NCBI GenBank assembly: GCA_964390055.1 | Contig: CAYMGQ010000002.1 | Location: 1-64,000, forward strand | Source of the DNA: CAYMGQ01 sp964390055 | GTDB taxonomy: Bacteria; Bacillota; Clostridia; Peptostreptococcales; Natronincolaceae | Length of the DNA stretch: 64,000 nucleotides | Direction: 5' to 3' | Part shown: positions 41,470 through 49,590 of the stretch, piece by piece | Position numbering within the stretch: position 1 is the first letter of the stretch | Layout: each line of letters opens with the position of its first letter | Program-made: the position numbers and the translations under genes | Notes under the pieces: model-generated | Told to the model about the DNA's origin: nothing | The model's input: the letters and a program-made list of their open reading frames with translations, nothing else | Databases searched by the model: none

Positions 41470-43410
41470 TCAAAAATTAACAAATATATTCTGCTGCTTA
41501 ACACCATTTATATAGAGTTCAAACTCTTGTTTTCCCCTTCCCGATAAGGTTACAAACACTGTGCTCCCATCTTTATCTACATCATGCTCCATATTAACAA
41601 CTTCCTGTCCTGTGGAAGCGTTTTTTATTATAATATTTATCAGCCCTGAATGACCCTTAAATTCAATTTGCACTCTTTGTTTTGATATAGGATCATAATC
41701 ATTCTCCGGATGCCCTTCCTCTATAACTGGTCCCTCAATATCATCTTCTCTCTCTTGCCCCTTACTAAGAACAAAATCTACGGGGGTATTTTCCTCAACC
41801 ATATCGCCGGCCTTAATGCTCTGCCTTATAATCAAATCCTCAGCAAATTCTTCACTGAACTCCCTGCTTATTTCCCCCTCTTTCAAATTAAGTTTAGCGA
41901 TCTCCTCTTTTGCCTGGGCCAATTCCATGCCCCTAAAGTCAGGCATAGGAAATGTTACAAGTTTTGGGCCCTGGCTTACAACATAATCCACTGTTGACCC
42001 AGTCGAAATTGTTGAACCAGCCCTTGGATCCTGTCTAATTATTGTCCCTTCAGGTAATTCATCAAATTCATAACTTGGATTACCCGCTTTTAGGCCAGCA
42101 TTTTCTAATATAAATGGCGCATTAGAAGCATCCTTAAATACTAAATTTGGTACAACTGAGGGTTTAGGCCCTGTACTTATCCATATATTTATAAGGTGGC
42201 CTCTTTTAACAGGCATACCTTCTTCAGGTCTTTGTTGCATTACCTCATTTGCAGCCACCTCATCACTAGGTCTAAATTCCTCATCTAGTTTTAAGCCCAT
42301 AGTTTGAGCCTCTTGTCTTACAAGCTCTATATCTTTACCTACGAAATTGGGTGTATCAATGGTTTCTGTCTTAAATAAATCTAAATTACCAAAGTAAAAA
42401 AGACCAAAGGTAAAGAGTAGTGCACCTATTAAGGCCATTACCACCGCAGCTACTACAATTTTTCTGTTGTTCTGATTTTTAGTTTTTCTTGTCCTACCGC
42501 TGGTATTATCTATGTCCTTTTCCTCAATTCGAGGTATAATTTGAGTCGGTGAATCTTCATGACTCAATATGTCTAAAGGATAATCAGGATTTACCCCATT
42601 ATTTAGTTGTTCCAAGTCTTGTATTAACATCTCTGCATCTTGATATCGGGACGCCTGATCTTTTTGAATTAATCTTAATATAATATTTTCCAATGCCTTT
42701 GACATATCAGGTTTAATCTCTGTGGGTGCAATTGCCTCTTCCTGTATGTGTTTTAATGCTATGGATACGGGACTATCTCCCTCAAAGGGTAATTTACCGG
42801 TAGCCATCTCATACATAACAATTCCCAAAGAATATAAATCGGATTTTTCGTCAGTGTAGCCCCCTCTTGCCTGCTCCGGTGAAAAATAATGAACTGAACC
42901 TATGACGCTGCCCATATTAGTCATAGTCGAGGATGTAGCAGCCAAAGCTATACCAAAATCTGTGACCTTTGCCCTATTGTCCTCAGTTATCAAAATATTA
43001 TGGGGTTTAATATCCCTGTGAATAACACTATTATAATGAGCATGTTGTATTGCATAGGCTATTTGCTTTGTATAATTTAAAATTTCAGCCAGTGTCAAGC
43101 TTCCTTTGTCCTGGATTACCTGTTTGAGGGTTCTTCCCTTGACATATTCCATTACAATATAATAGATTTCACCCTCTTCTCCAACATCATATATGTTAAC
43201 AATATTAGGGTGAGATAGGCTAGCTGCCGCCTGAGATTCTCCTTTAAATTTGTCTATTATTATCCTATCGTTTGTAAATTCCGATCTTAATATTTTAACT
43301 GCTACATAGCGGTTCAATAGCTTGCATTTGGCCCTATATACTACGGCCATTCCCCCCCCACCAACTTTTTCTACAATTTCATATCTATTTCCTAATATTT
43401 TACCAATCAT
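41470..43410 (-). CDS. prkC: PASTA-domain serine/threonine protein kinase PrkC
   Basis: PrkC senses muropeptides or lipid II outside and phosphorylates cell-wall, translation and metabolic targets. The 646-residue protein has a Hanks-type kinase domain (1-275) with Lys39 in VAVKI, catalytic Asp133 in HRDIKPHN, and DFG at 151-153. A single membrane segment lies at 318-340, and three extracellular PASTA repeats (about 352-418, 419-487, 488-560). A further extracellular C-terminal domain of about 85 residues follows, rich in beta-strand residues. The ATG overlaps the prpC stop by 11 bases. Confidence 0.96.
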   Translation of the reverse strand: MIGKILGNRYEIVEKVGGGGMAVVYRAKCKLLNRYVAVKILRSEFTNDRIIIDKFKGESQAAASLSHPNIVNIYDVGEEGEIYYIVMEYVKGRTLKQVIQDKGSLTLAEILNYTKQIAYAIQHAHYNSVIHRDIKPHNILITEDNRAKVTDFGIALAATSSTMTNMGSVIGSVHYFSPEQARGGYTDEKSDLYSLGIVMYEMATGKLPFEGDSPVSIALKHIQEEAIAPTEIKPDMSKALENIILRLIQKDQASRYQDAEMLIQDLEQLNNGVNPDYPLDILSHEDSPTQIIPRIEEKDIDNTSGRTRKTKNQNNRKIVVAAVVMALIGALLFTFGLFYFGNLDLFKTETIDTPNFVGKDIELVRQEAQTMGLKLDEEFRPSDEVAANEVMQQRPEEGMPVKRGHLINIWISTGPKPSVVPNLVFKDASNAPFILENAGLKAGNPSYEFDELPEGTIIRQDPRAGSTISTGSTVDYVVSQGPKLVTFPMPDFRGMELAQAKEEIAKLNLKEGEISREFSEEFAEDLIIRQSIKAGDMVEENTPVDFVLSKGQEREDDIEGPVIEEGHPENDYDPISKQRVQIEFKGHSGLINIIIKNASTGQEVVNMEHDVDKDGSTVFVTLSGRGKQEFELYINGVKQQNIFVNF

Positions 43411-44167
43411 TTATTTCACCTACCTCCTGCCCAGAGCCAAGTTGGGTTTTTACAATTATTACTGTTATATTATCATATCCGCCCCTCTTATTTGCTAGGG
43501 ATACAAGGGCCTGACAGCTTTCTAAGGGGTCTCTTGCAGGTAAAAGTATTTCCTTTATCTCCCTATCATCAACAAAATTAGTTAGGCCATCACTACATAA
43601 AATTATAGTATCTTCTTTTTCCAGATCAATTGCAAATATATCAACTTTGATACTAACATCAGTTCCTAATGACCTAGTAATAATATTTTTTTGCGGGTGT
43701 CTCATGGCCTCTCTTTCAGTTATGCTTCCATTTTTAACCAACTCAGCTACTAGAGAGTGGTCCTCAGTAATTTGTTTTAACGATTTGCTTCTTAAAAGGT
43801 ATGCCCTGCTATCTCCTACATGGCCTATATACAATTTATTCCCAATTATTAACGCCATTGTTACAGTTGTTCCCATGCCATCATATTCTGTATTTTCACT
43901 AGCATGTTTATAGACATTTTGATTGGCCCTATTAAAAGCCTCAAAAATTACACCCTTTATTGCTGGTTCTTGATATTCCTCTGGCAAATATTTTATAATA
44001 TGCTCTTTTATACTGTCTGTTGCTATTAAGCTAGCCACCTCACCACCCTTGTGGCCACCCATACCATCAGCTACAATATATAAGTCTATTTCATCCTCAT
44101 ATATACAATAACTATCTTCATTAACATCCCTAATTTTTCCTATATCTGTTATTGCTACCCCTTTCAA
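43400..44167 (-). CDS. prpC: PP2C-family protein phosphatase PrpC
   Basis: PrpC removes phosphates that PrkC puts on its targets. The 255-residue PPM-type phosphatase has the metal-binding motifs DIGKIRDVNEDSY (8-20), VADGMGGHKGGEVAS, GDSRAYLL and CSDGLTNFVDD, in the usual order. The start codon is TTG, 8 bases after GGAGG. The 11-base overlap with prkC indicates coupled translation of the kinase and its phosphatase. Confidence 0.97.
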   Translation of the reverse strand: MKGVAITDIGKIRDVNEDSYCIYEDEIDLYIVADGMGGHKGGEVASLIATDSIKEHIIKYLPEEYQEPAIKGVIFEAFNRANQNVYKHASENTEYDGMGTTVTMALIIGNKLYIGHVGDSRAYLLRSKSLKQITEDHSLVAELVKNGSITEREAMRHPQKNIITRSLGTDVSIKVDIFAIDLEKEDTIILCSDGLTNFVDDREIKEILLPARDPLESCQALVSLANKRGGYDNITVIIVKTQLGSGQEVGEINDW

Positions 44168-44215
44168 TTTGTATCCCTCCCAACTCCCTTGGATATATTA
44201 GTCTCTACCCCTCTA

Positions 44216-45250
44216 CTATCTATCTAATATATGTCTATTCCTTAATTGTCCACAGGCCCCTTTAATATCCGACCCCATTTCCCTTCTTACTGTGGCCACT
44301 ATACCCTTTTCCCCTAGTATTTTCTGGAATCTTTTTATTTGTTGCTCCTTTGTCTTCGTAAAGTCCATTTCCTCTATACTATTGATAGGTATCAAGTTGA
44401 CATGACATAAGATGTCCTTTAAAAGTTTGGCCAATTCTACCGCATGTTTATCCTGATCATTAATGCCTTTAATTAAACCATATTCAAAGGTTATCCTTCT
44501 GTTATTATATGATAAATAATATTGACAAGCCCCAATTAATTGTTTAATGTTATATTTTCTTGCTATGGGCATCAGGTCCTGCCTTATCTCATCATTAGGT
44601 GCATGGAGGGATATGGCTAAATTTATGGGTATTTGTAATTTTGCTAGTTTTTTTATTTCAGGAACTAACCCACAAGTTGACAGGGTGATATGCCTATTCC
44701 CTATGTTTAATCCATCCTGCCTATTTACTATCCTTATAAATTTAATTACTTCATTAAAGTTGTGTAGGGGTTCTCCGCTACCCATAAGTACAATATTTGA
44801 TATCCTATCATTTAAATCCTGTCCCATTTTTATAACTTGGTCCACCATTTCACCGCTAGTAAGATTTCTTATAAATCCTCCCTTACTAGACGCACAAAAA
44901 CTGCATCCCATTAAACAGCCTACCTGGGTAGATATGCAAGCGGTAAAACCATGCCTATATGACATAGTCACACCTTCTATTATATTACCATCATTTAAGG
45001 CAAATAGGTACTTTCTTGTACCATCTATATTTGAAGTAAGTTTTTCTTCTATTTTTAAATCGTCAACAAAGGTATTTTTATATAAAACTTTGCGAAAATC
45101 TTCAGGTAAGTTAGTCATAGCATTAAAGGACTTCTCTCCCCTGCTTATCCACTCAAATATCTGATTTCCACGGTATTTTTTTTCTCCTAATTCTACCACT
45201 AGCTTTTCTATTTCCTCAGCTTCTAATCCCAATAGATCTTTTTTATCCAA
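44216..45250 (-). CDS. rlmN: 23S rRNA/tRNA (adenine-C2)-methyltransferase RlmN
   Basis: RlmN is a radical SAM enzyme that makes m2A2503 in 23S rRNA and m2A37 in tRNA. I start it at a TTG (45250): GGAGG lies 7 bases upstream and is itself inside the frame of an ATG at 45265 that has no site of its own. The 344-residue protein has the cluster motif CLMGCSFC, the conserved GSGEPL, and the C-terminal GSDIKGACGQLR with the methylated cysteine. It lies between rsmB and prpC, as in Bacillus. Confidence 0.95.
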   Translation of the reverse strand: MDKKDLLGLEAEEIEKLVVELGEKKYRGNQIFEWISRGEKSFNAMTNLPEDFRKVLYKNTFVDDLKIEEKLTSNIDGTRKYLFALNDGNIIEGVTMSYRHGFTACISTQVGCLMGCSFCASSKGGFIRNLTSGEMVDQVIKMGQDLNDRISNIVLMGSGEPLHNFNEVIKFIRIVNRQDGLNIGNRHITLSTCGLVPEIKKLAKLQIPINLAISLHAPNDEIRQDLMPIARKYNIKQLIGACQYYLSYNNRRITFEYGLIKGINDQDKHAVELAKLLKDILCHVNLIPINSIEEMDFTKTKEQQIKRFQKILGEKGIVATVRREMGSDIKGACGQLRNRHILDR

Positions 45251-45274
45251 ATAAAAACCTCCCATATAATAGTA

Positions 45275-46612
45275 TTATTTTTTCATCAGTTTTGCAATGA
45301 AAAACCCATCAGTAGCATGGATATGGGGATATAATTGTATCATGCCTTCTTGGACACCCCCTGCTAATATTCCTTTGTATTTATCATCCACATCAACTAT
45401 TGTAAAGTCATCATTATGCTGAAGAAATCTCCTAATTATGTTTTGATTTTCATTGGGATTTATTGTGCAAGTACTGTACACTAAGTATCCACCCTTTTTT
45501 ACGTATCTTGATGCATTCGTTAATATCTGATATTGCATTCTTATTAGATTATTTATTTCCTCGGCCCCCTGCTGGTACTTAATTTCAGGTTTCCTTCTTA
45601 TTACTCCCCAACCAGAGCAGGGAGCATCTACTAGTACCTTATCAGCCAATTGACATAGCTCTTTATCCATCTTTAAGGCATCGAATTTTTCTAATTGGAT
45701 GTTTTCAATGCCTAACCTTTGGGCATTTTGCCTGACCAATCTTAGCTTGTGTTCATGTATATCCCTAGCTAATATTTTACCCTTATTATTCATTAATTCC
45801 CCAATATGAGTGGTTTTACCCCCGGGGGCGCTACATATATCTATTACAAAGTCTCTCTCTTCTGGGTCCAAAATTTTTGACACTAAGATTGAACTTAAAT
45901 CTTGAACATAAAGAAAGCCCTCTTTGTATATACTTAATTTTTTTAACTGGGTAAAATCCCCTTCAATAATAATGGCTTCATCCAGATATTGGCTCTTTTT
46001 AGCCCCTACCCCTTCCCCATTAAGGATATCTATAAGCTCTTCAGGGGATGTTTTCAATTTATTAACCCTGGCATATAATTTGGGTCTCTTATTGTTTGTC
46101 TTTAACAAATCCTCTACAAAATCCTCTGGATAATGTTTTAAAAGGGCCTTAACCATCCACTGTGGATGGGAATAAGTAATAGAATAAAATTTTACTATAT
46201 CAGATTCCTTATCAGGTAATTTCAATTCCTCCTTATTTCTGCTTATATTTCTCAGAATGCCATTGACGAAACCTGTAGCCCTTTTACTATAAATTTTAGA
46301 TAGTTCCACTGATTCATTTACTGCAGCAAAATCAGGTACCTTATCTAGGAATAAGATTTGATATAAACCCATTCTTAATATGTTCAGGGTATAAGGATTT
46401 ATTTTAGTCAATTTGGTTTTTGAATATTGTTTTATTATATAATCAAGCAAAATAATATTCTCTAGAGTGCCATAAACTAATTCAGTAATAAAAGCTCTAT
46501 CCAATCTAGAAAAGGAGTCCTGGTCCAAGACTTTATTTATAAGGATATTTGAATAGCCCTTATTTACTTTAACCTCATATAATATTTTCATGGCAGCTTC
46601 TCTTGCATTCAC
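45275..46612 (-). CDS. rsmB: 16S rRNA (cytosine-C5)-methyltransferase RsmB
   Basis: RsmB makes m5C967 in 16S rRNA. The 445-residue protein has a NusB-like N-terminal domain (about 1-135), a ferredoxin-like insert, and the methyltransferase domain with ICSAPGGKTTH for SAM, the catalytic-loop VDAPCSGWGVIRR, and the nucleophilic cysteine in YSTCTINPNEN. The start codon is GTG, 8 bases after GGAGG. It opens the rsmB-rlmN-prpC-prkC-rsgA-rpe-thiN unit. Confidence 0.96.
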   Translation of the reverse strand: MNAREAAMKILYEVKVNKGYSNILINKVLDQDSFSRLDRAFITELVYGTLENIILLDYIIKQYSKTKLTKINPYTLNILRMGLYQILFLDKVPDFAAVNESVELSKIYSKRATGFVNGILRNISRNKEELKLPDKESDIVKFYSITYSHPQWMVKALLKHYPEDFVEDLLKTNNKRPKLYARVNKLKTSPEELIDILNGEGVGAKKSQYLDEAIIIEGDFTQLKKLSIYKEGFLYVQDLSSILVSKILDPEERDFVIDICSAPGGKTTHIGELMNNKGKILARDIHEHKLRLVRQNAQRLGIENIQLEKFDALKMDKELCQLADKVLVDAPCSGWGVIRRKPEIKYQQGAEEINNLIRMQYQILTNASRYVKKGGYLVYSTCTINPNENQNIIRRFLQHNDDFTIVDVDDKYKGILAGGVQEGMIQLYPHIHATDGFFIAKLMKK

Positions 46613-46658
46613 ACATAATCCCTCCTATTGCAGAATTTAAATACAATGGATAAAATTC

Positions 46659-46686
46659 CTTATAATCTACCCTTAAATTAATCCAA
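46659..46686 (-). promoter_or_regulatory. Probable sigma-A promoter for the rsmB-to-thiN operon
   Basis: Minus strand TTGGAT (46686-46681), 16-base spacer, TATAAG (46664-46659), about 45 bases before the rsmB GTG and directly after the yugP terminator. The boxes depart from consensus at three positions. Confidence 0.45.
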
Positions 46687-46714
46687 CAAATAAAGGCGTA
46701 TTAACGCCTTTATT
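46683..46714 (-). terminator. Terminator after yugP, holding the yugP stop codon
   Basis: A 10-bp perfect stem AATAAAGGCG/CGCCTTTATT with a 6-base loop (46689-46714), then TTTGTTGG on the minus strand. The yugP stop (46715-46713) overlaps the outer base of the stem. Confidence 0.82.
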
Positions 46715-47405
46715 ATCTTCTTCTATCTCTAATTGCAATTAGTCTTAATAACTGGGCAATTGCAGTAGCCATTGCCGCTACATAGGTCAATGCTGCTGCC
46801 CTAAGTACTTTTTGTGAAGGATTATACTCTTCTCTGCTAATAAAACCATTGGAATGCAATAGTTTTAAGGCCCGGCTACTGGCATTAAATTCAACGGGTA
46901 GAGTTATTATCTGAAACAATACCGCTGCTGAATACAATATAATACCAATAGTCATTAGCTCAGGCATAATAAACAAGCCTGCAATTATAAAAAACCAAGC
47001 TGCAGAGGAACCAAAACTAGCCAGGGGTACTATTGCATTCCTAAGGTTTAAGGGTATATATCCCCTGGCATGCTGTAGGGCATGCCCGACCTCGTGGGCT
47101 GCAACACTGACTGAAGCTATCGAATTGCCACTATATACTTCCCTAGATAGCCTTACAGTCTTGCTTCTAGGATCATAATGATCTGATAGCTGTCCGGGTG
47201 CTATTTCAATCGGTATATTCCTAAGTCCATTTTGATCTAATATGCTGCGGGCCACATGATAACCTGAGTAACCCCTACTAGTAGGTACCCTAAGATATTT
47301 TCTAAAGGTTGATTTTACCTTGCTTTGGGCGTATAGTGCAAAAATCATAGCAGGTAGTAAATATATAATAGTTGAATCGAATCCAAAACCATAAGGATAA
47401 AACAT
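46713..47405 (-). CDS. yugP: YugP-type membrane zinc metallopeptidase
   Basis: The 230-residue protein is an integral membrane zinc protease with the HExxH motif HEVGH at 104-108, flanked by AAHEVGHALQHARGY. Hydrophobic segments lie near 12-27, 133-145, 150-170 and 205-220, so the active site is near the membrane face. It belongs to the neutral zinc metallopeptidase family (YugP in Bacillus), substrate unknown. The ATG follows GGAGGGGTAAGG and is 2 bases after the DUF116 stop codon. Confidence 0.9.
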   Translation of the reverse strand: MFYPYGFGFDSTIIYLLPAMIFALYAQSKVKSTFRKYLRVPTSRGYSGYHVARSILDQNGLRNIPIEIAPGQLSDHYDPRSKTVRLSREVYSGNSIASVSVAAHEVGHALQHARGYIPLNLRNAIVPLASFGSSAAWFFIIAGLFIMPELMTIGIILYSAAVLFQIITLPVEFNASSRALKLLHSNGFISREEYNPSQKVLRAAALTYVAAMATAIAQLLRLIAIRDRRR

Positions 47406-47407
47406 CC

Positions 47408-48166
47408 TTACCCCTCCTTTATAAAATGTTTAATAGCCTTCTCCACTTTCATTATATCAACAGCGGTATTAATACAGGGACCCTCGGGCCTTTGATTAAT
47501 AACTGCCAAAACAGGTATTTTCCTTATATCCATCAAACCACTAAATAAATCCCTTTCACATGCTATAGCAATAATGGCCTTGGGCTTATTATCCTTTATT
47601 ATCTTACGAGCTAGTGTTCCCCCAGTTACAATGGAAAATTTAACCCCGTAATTTTCTTTTAGCTTTAATAATCTATCTACATCGCATTTTCCACATCTTT
47701 TACAATTATTAGTATCATGGGTAATTTTATGGGGGCAAAAAGATTTTTGTAGGCAGTGGGGAGAAAGAATAAGAATATCCCTAGCTTCAATATCATATTT
47801 CTTGGAATAAATTAGTTGGTTATTTAGTATAGTATAGGCCCTTCTAATAGTGTTTTTATCATAAGCCATAATTCTTCCTACTATTGTTATAACTGGATAA
47901 AAGATGTCAATAGAAAGTACCATTATTTTTTCCATAGTATTTGATATTGTCTTTCTATTATTTAGTAGATGTATAGAATATACGGTTAATCCTATGGTTA
48001 AAATGACTATAAATAGAATTCCAACCAAAAAAGTTATTAGAGTTTGTTGAATTAGCTGATCTCTATAGTATAATAAGTAAAATAAAATGCTAGCAATTAC
48101 TAATGTTATAGTTAGTATAATTGCAAATAAAATAGTAAACAATTTAGTAGAGCCTTGCTTTTTCAT
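47408..48166 (-). CDS. DUF116 membrane protein, function unknown
   Basis: I start it at the ATG at 48166, 8 bases after AAGGA and 4 bases after the fmt stop; an upstream ATG at 48184 overlaps fmt and has no site. The 252-residue protein has two N-terminal hydrophobic segments (about 9-30 and 41-63) and a cytoplasmic C-terminal DUF116 domain. That domain carries conserved cysteines CLQKSFCPHK...CKRCGKCD and the motif ACERDLFSGL, which look like metal or cluster ligands. DUF116 is otherwise uncharacterised. It is translated after fmt and before yugP. Confidence 0.85.
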   Translation of the reverse strand: MKKQGSTKLFTILFAIILTITLVIASILFYLLYYRDQLIQQTLITFLVGILFIVILTIGLTVYSIHLLNNRKTISNTMEKIMVLSIDIFYPVITIVGRIMAYDKNTIRRAYTILNNQLIYSKKYDIEARDILILSPHCLQKSFCPHKITHDTNNCKRCGKCDVDRLLKLKENYGVKFSIVTGGTLARKIIKDNKPKAIIAIACERDLFSGLMDIRKIPVLAVINQRPEGPCINTAVDIMKVEKAIKHFIKEG

Positions 48167-48170
48167 AGAT

Positions 48171-49124
48171 TTATTCCTTGCCATTTACAAGGCCCAACCT
48201 TATTTCCTTTTCTATCTTATTACCAATTAAATAATCCTCAACCTTAAGTTTTTTTCTTCCACTAAATTGTAGTTTTCTAATAGCTATAACTCCCTCTCCG
48301 GTGGCTACTAGGATTTCATCCCTTAAAACCTTTAATATTGTTCCTGGTTTTCCACTAGTATCATGATTTATAATCCTGCTTTCCCATATTCTCATTCTCT
48401 TGTTTTTATAATAGGTATAAGGCATAGGCCACGGTATTGTTCCCCGTATTAAATTGTGTATTTCTTTGGCTGGTTTCTCCCAGCCTATTTCTCCTAAATC
48501 TTTAGTCATCATGGGTGCATAGCTTGATTGATCATCATCCTGTTTAAGAGTTGCCAATTCACCTGCTTGCAAAAGGTTTAAAGTTTCTTCTAATACCCCA
48601 GCACCCACTATGGATAAACGATCATGTAACTCCCCTGCTGTTTCATTGTCACCAATAGGTATTTCCTCCTGTAAGATAATATCTCCTGTATCTAATCCCT
48701 CATCCATATACATAGATGTAATACCTGTTGTTTTTTCCCCCTTTATAATAGCCCAATTTATCGGGGCAGCACCCCTATATTTTGGTAGTAAGGATGCATG
48801 TATATTGATACAACCCAAGGGAGGCAGATGAATTATCTCCTTGGGCAATATTTGACCATAGGCAACTACCACAATCAAGTCAGGTTTAATGTTTTTTATT
48901 AAATCTATGCTTGCCGGATCCTTCAATTTACTTGGTTGGTAAATCTCTAAGCCATGTTCCAATGCCTTCTTTTTCATCGGGGGCATGCCTAGCTTTTTAC
49001 CTCTGCCCTTTGGCCTATCAGGCTGAGTAACTACCCTTAAATCTTTTGGATTTCTTTTTATAATTGTATCCAAAGATGCTAGTGCAAAAACAGGTGTACC
49101 CATAAAGATTATTTTCAATTTCAT
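48171..49124 (-). CDS. fmt: Methionyl-tRNA formyltransferase
   Basis: Fmt formylates initiator Met-tRNA using 10-formyl-THF. The 317-residue protein has the N-terminal formyltransferase domain with the catalytic Asn107-His109 in INIHASLLPKYRGAAPI, the conserved Asp in MDEGLDTGDI, and the C-terminal OB-like tRNA-binding domain. It overlaps the def stop codon by four bases (ATGA), the standard def-fmt coupling. Confidence 0.98.
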   Translation of the reverse strand: MKLKIIFMGTPVFALASLDTIIKRNPKDLRVVTQPDRPKGRGKKLGMPPMKKKALEHGLEIYQPSKLKDPASIDLIKNIKPDLIVVVAYGQILPKEIIHLPPLGCINIHASLLPKYRGAAPINWAIIKGEKTTGITSMYMDEGLDTGDIILQEEIPIGDNETAGELHDRLSIVGAGVLEETLNLLQAGELATLKQDDDQSSYAPMMTKDLGEIGWEKPAKEIHNLIRGTIPWPMPYTYYKNKRMRIWESRIINHDTSGKPGTILKVLRDEILVATGEGVIAIRKLQFSGRKKLKVEDYLIGNKIEKEIRLGLVNGKE

Positions 49125-49576
49125 TCCCCCTCCTCTGTCTCTATTACTTTATCAATAAATAGGATCCCATCCAGATGATCAATTTCATGGCATAGGGCCC
49201 TAGCTAATAAATCAGTAGCCTCTATTATAGTCTCTTCCCCTGCCCTATTTAGCCCCTTTACTTTTACCTTTTTTGGCCTAATAACTTCACCACTCCTATT
49301 GGGTAAACTTAGGCATCCCTCAGCAGCACTTTCTTCACCTTCGGTTGAAAGAATTTCCGGATTAATTAACTCTATCAAACCTTGACCTATATCCACTATA
49401 ATTACACGCCTTAGAACACCAACCTGTGGTGCAGCCAATCCCACACCCTCAGCCTCATACATGGTATCTGCCATATCATCTAGTAGCATATGGATCCTTT
49501 TATTTATATTATCAACTATCCTTGATTTTTTCCTTAATATTGGGTCATGATCCTTTCGTATTATTCTAATAGCCAT
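49121..49576 (-). CDS. def: Peptide deformylase
   Basis: Def removes the N-formyl group from new proteins. The 151-residue protein has the three metal-site motifs: GVGLAAPQVG (44-53), EGCLSLP (86-92, metal ligand Cys88) and HEIDHLDG (130-137, ligands His130 and His134, catalytic Glu131). The ATG follows GGAGGTAGGAT. It lies between priA and fmt, a universal arrangement in Firmicutes. Confidence 0.98.
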   Translation of the reverse strand: MAIRIIRKDHDPILRKKSRIVDNINKRIHMLLDDMADTMYEAEGVGLAAPQVGVLRRVIIVDIGQGLIELINPEILSTEGEESAAEGCLSLPNRSGEVIRPKKVKVKGLNRAGEETIIEATDLLARALCHEIDHLDGILFIDKVIETEEGE

Positions 49577-49590
49577 ATCCTACCTCCTCC

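Noticed and set aside
44547..45164. 205-residue plus-strand frame
   Set aside because: Lies entirely antisense to rlmN, is rich in residues typical of reverse-frame shadows (Leu, Ser, Phe), and has no supporting binding site.
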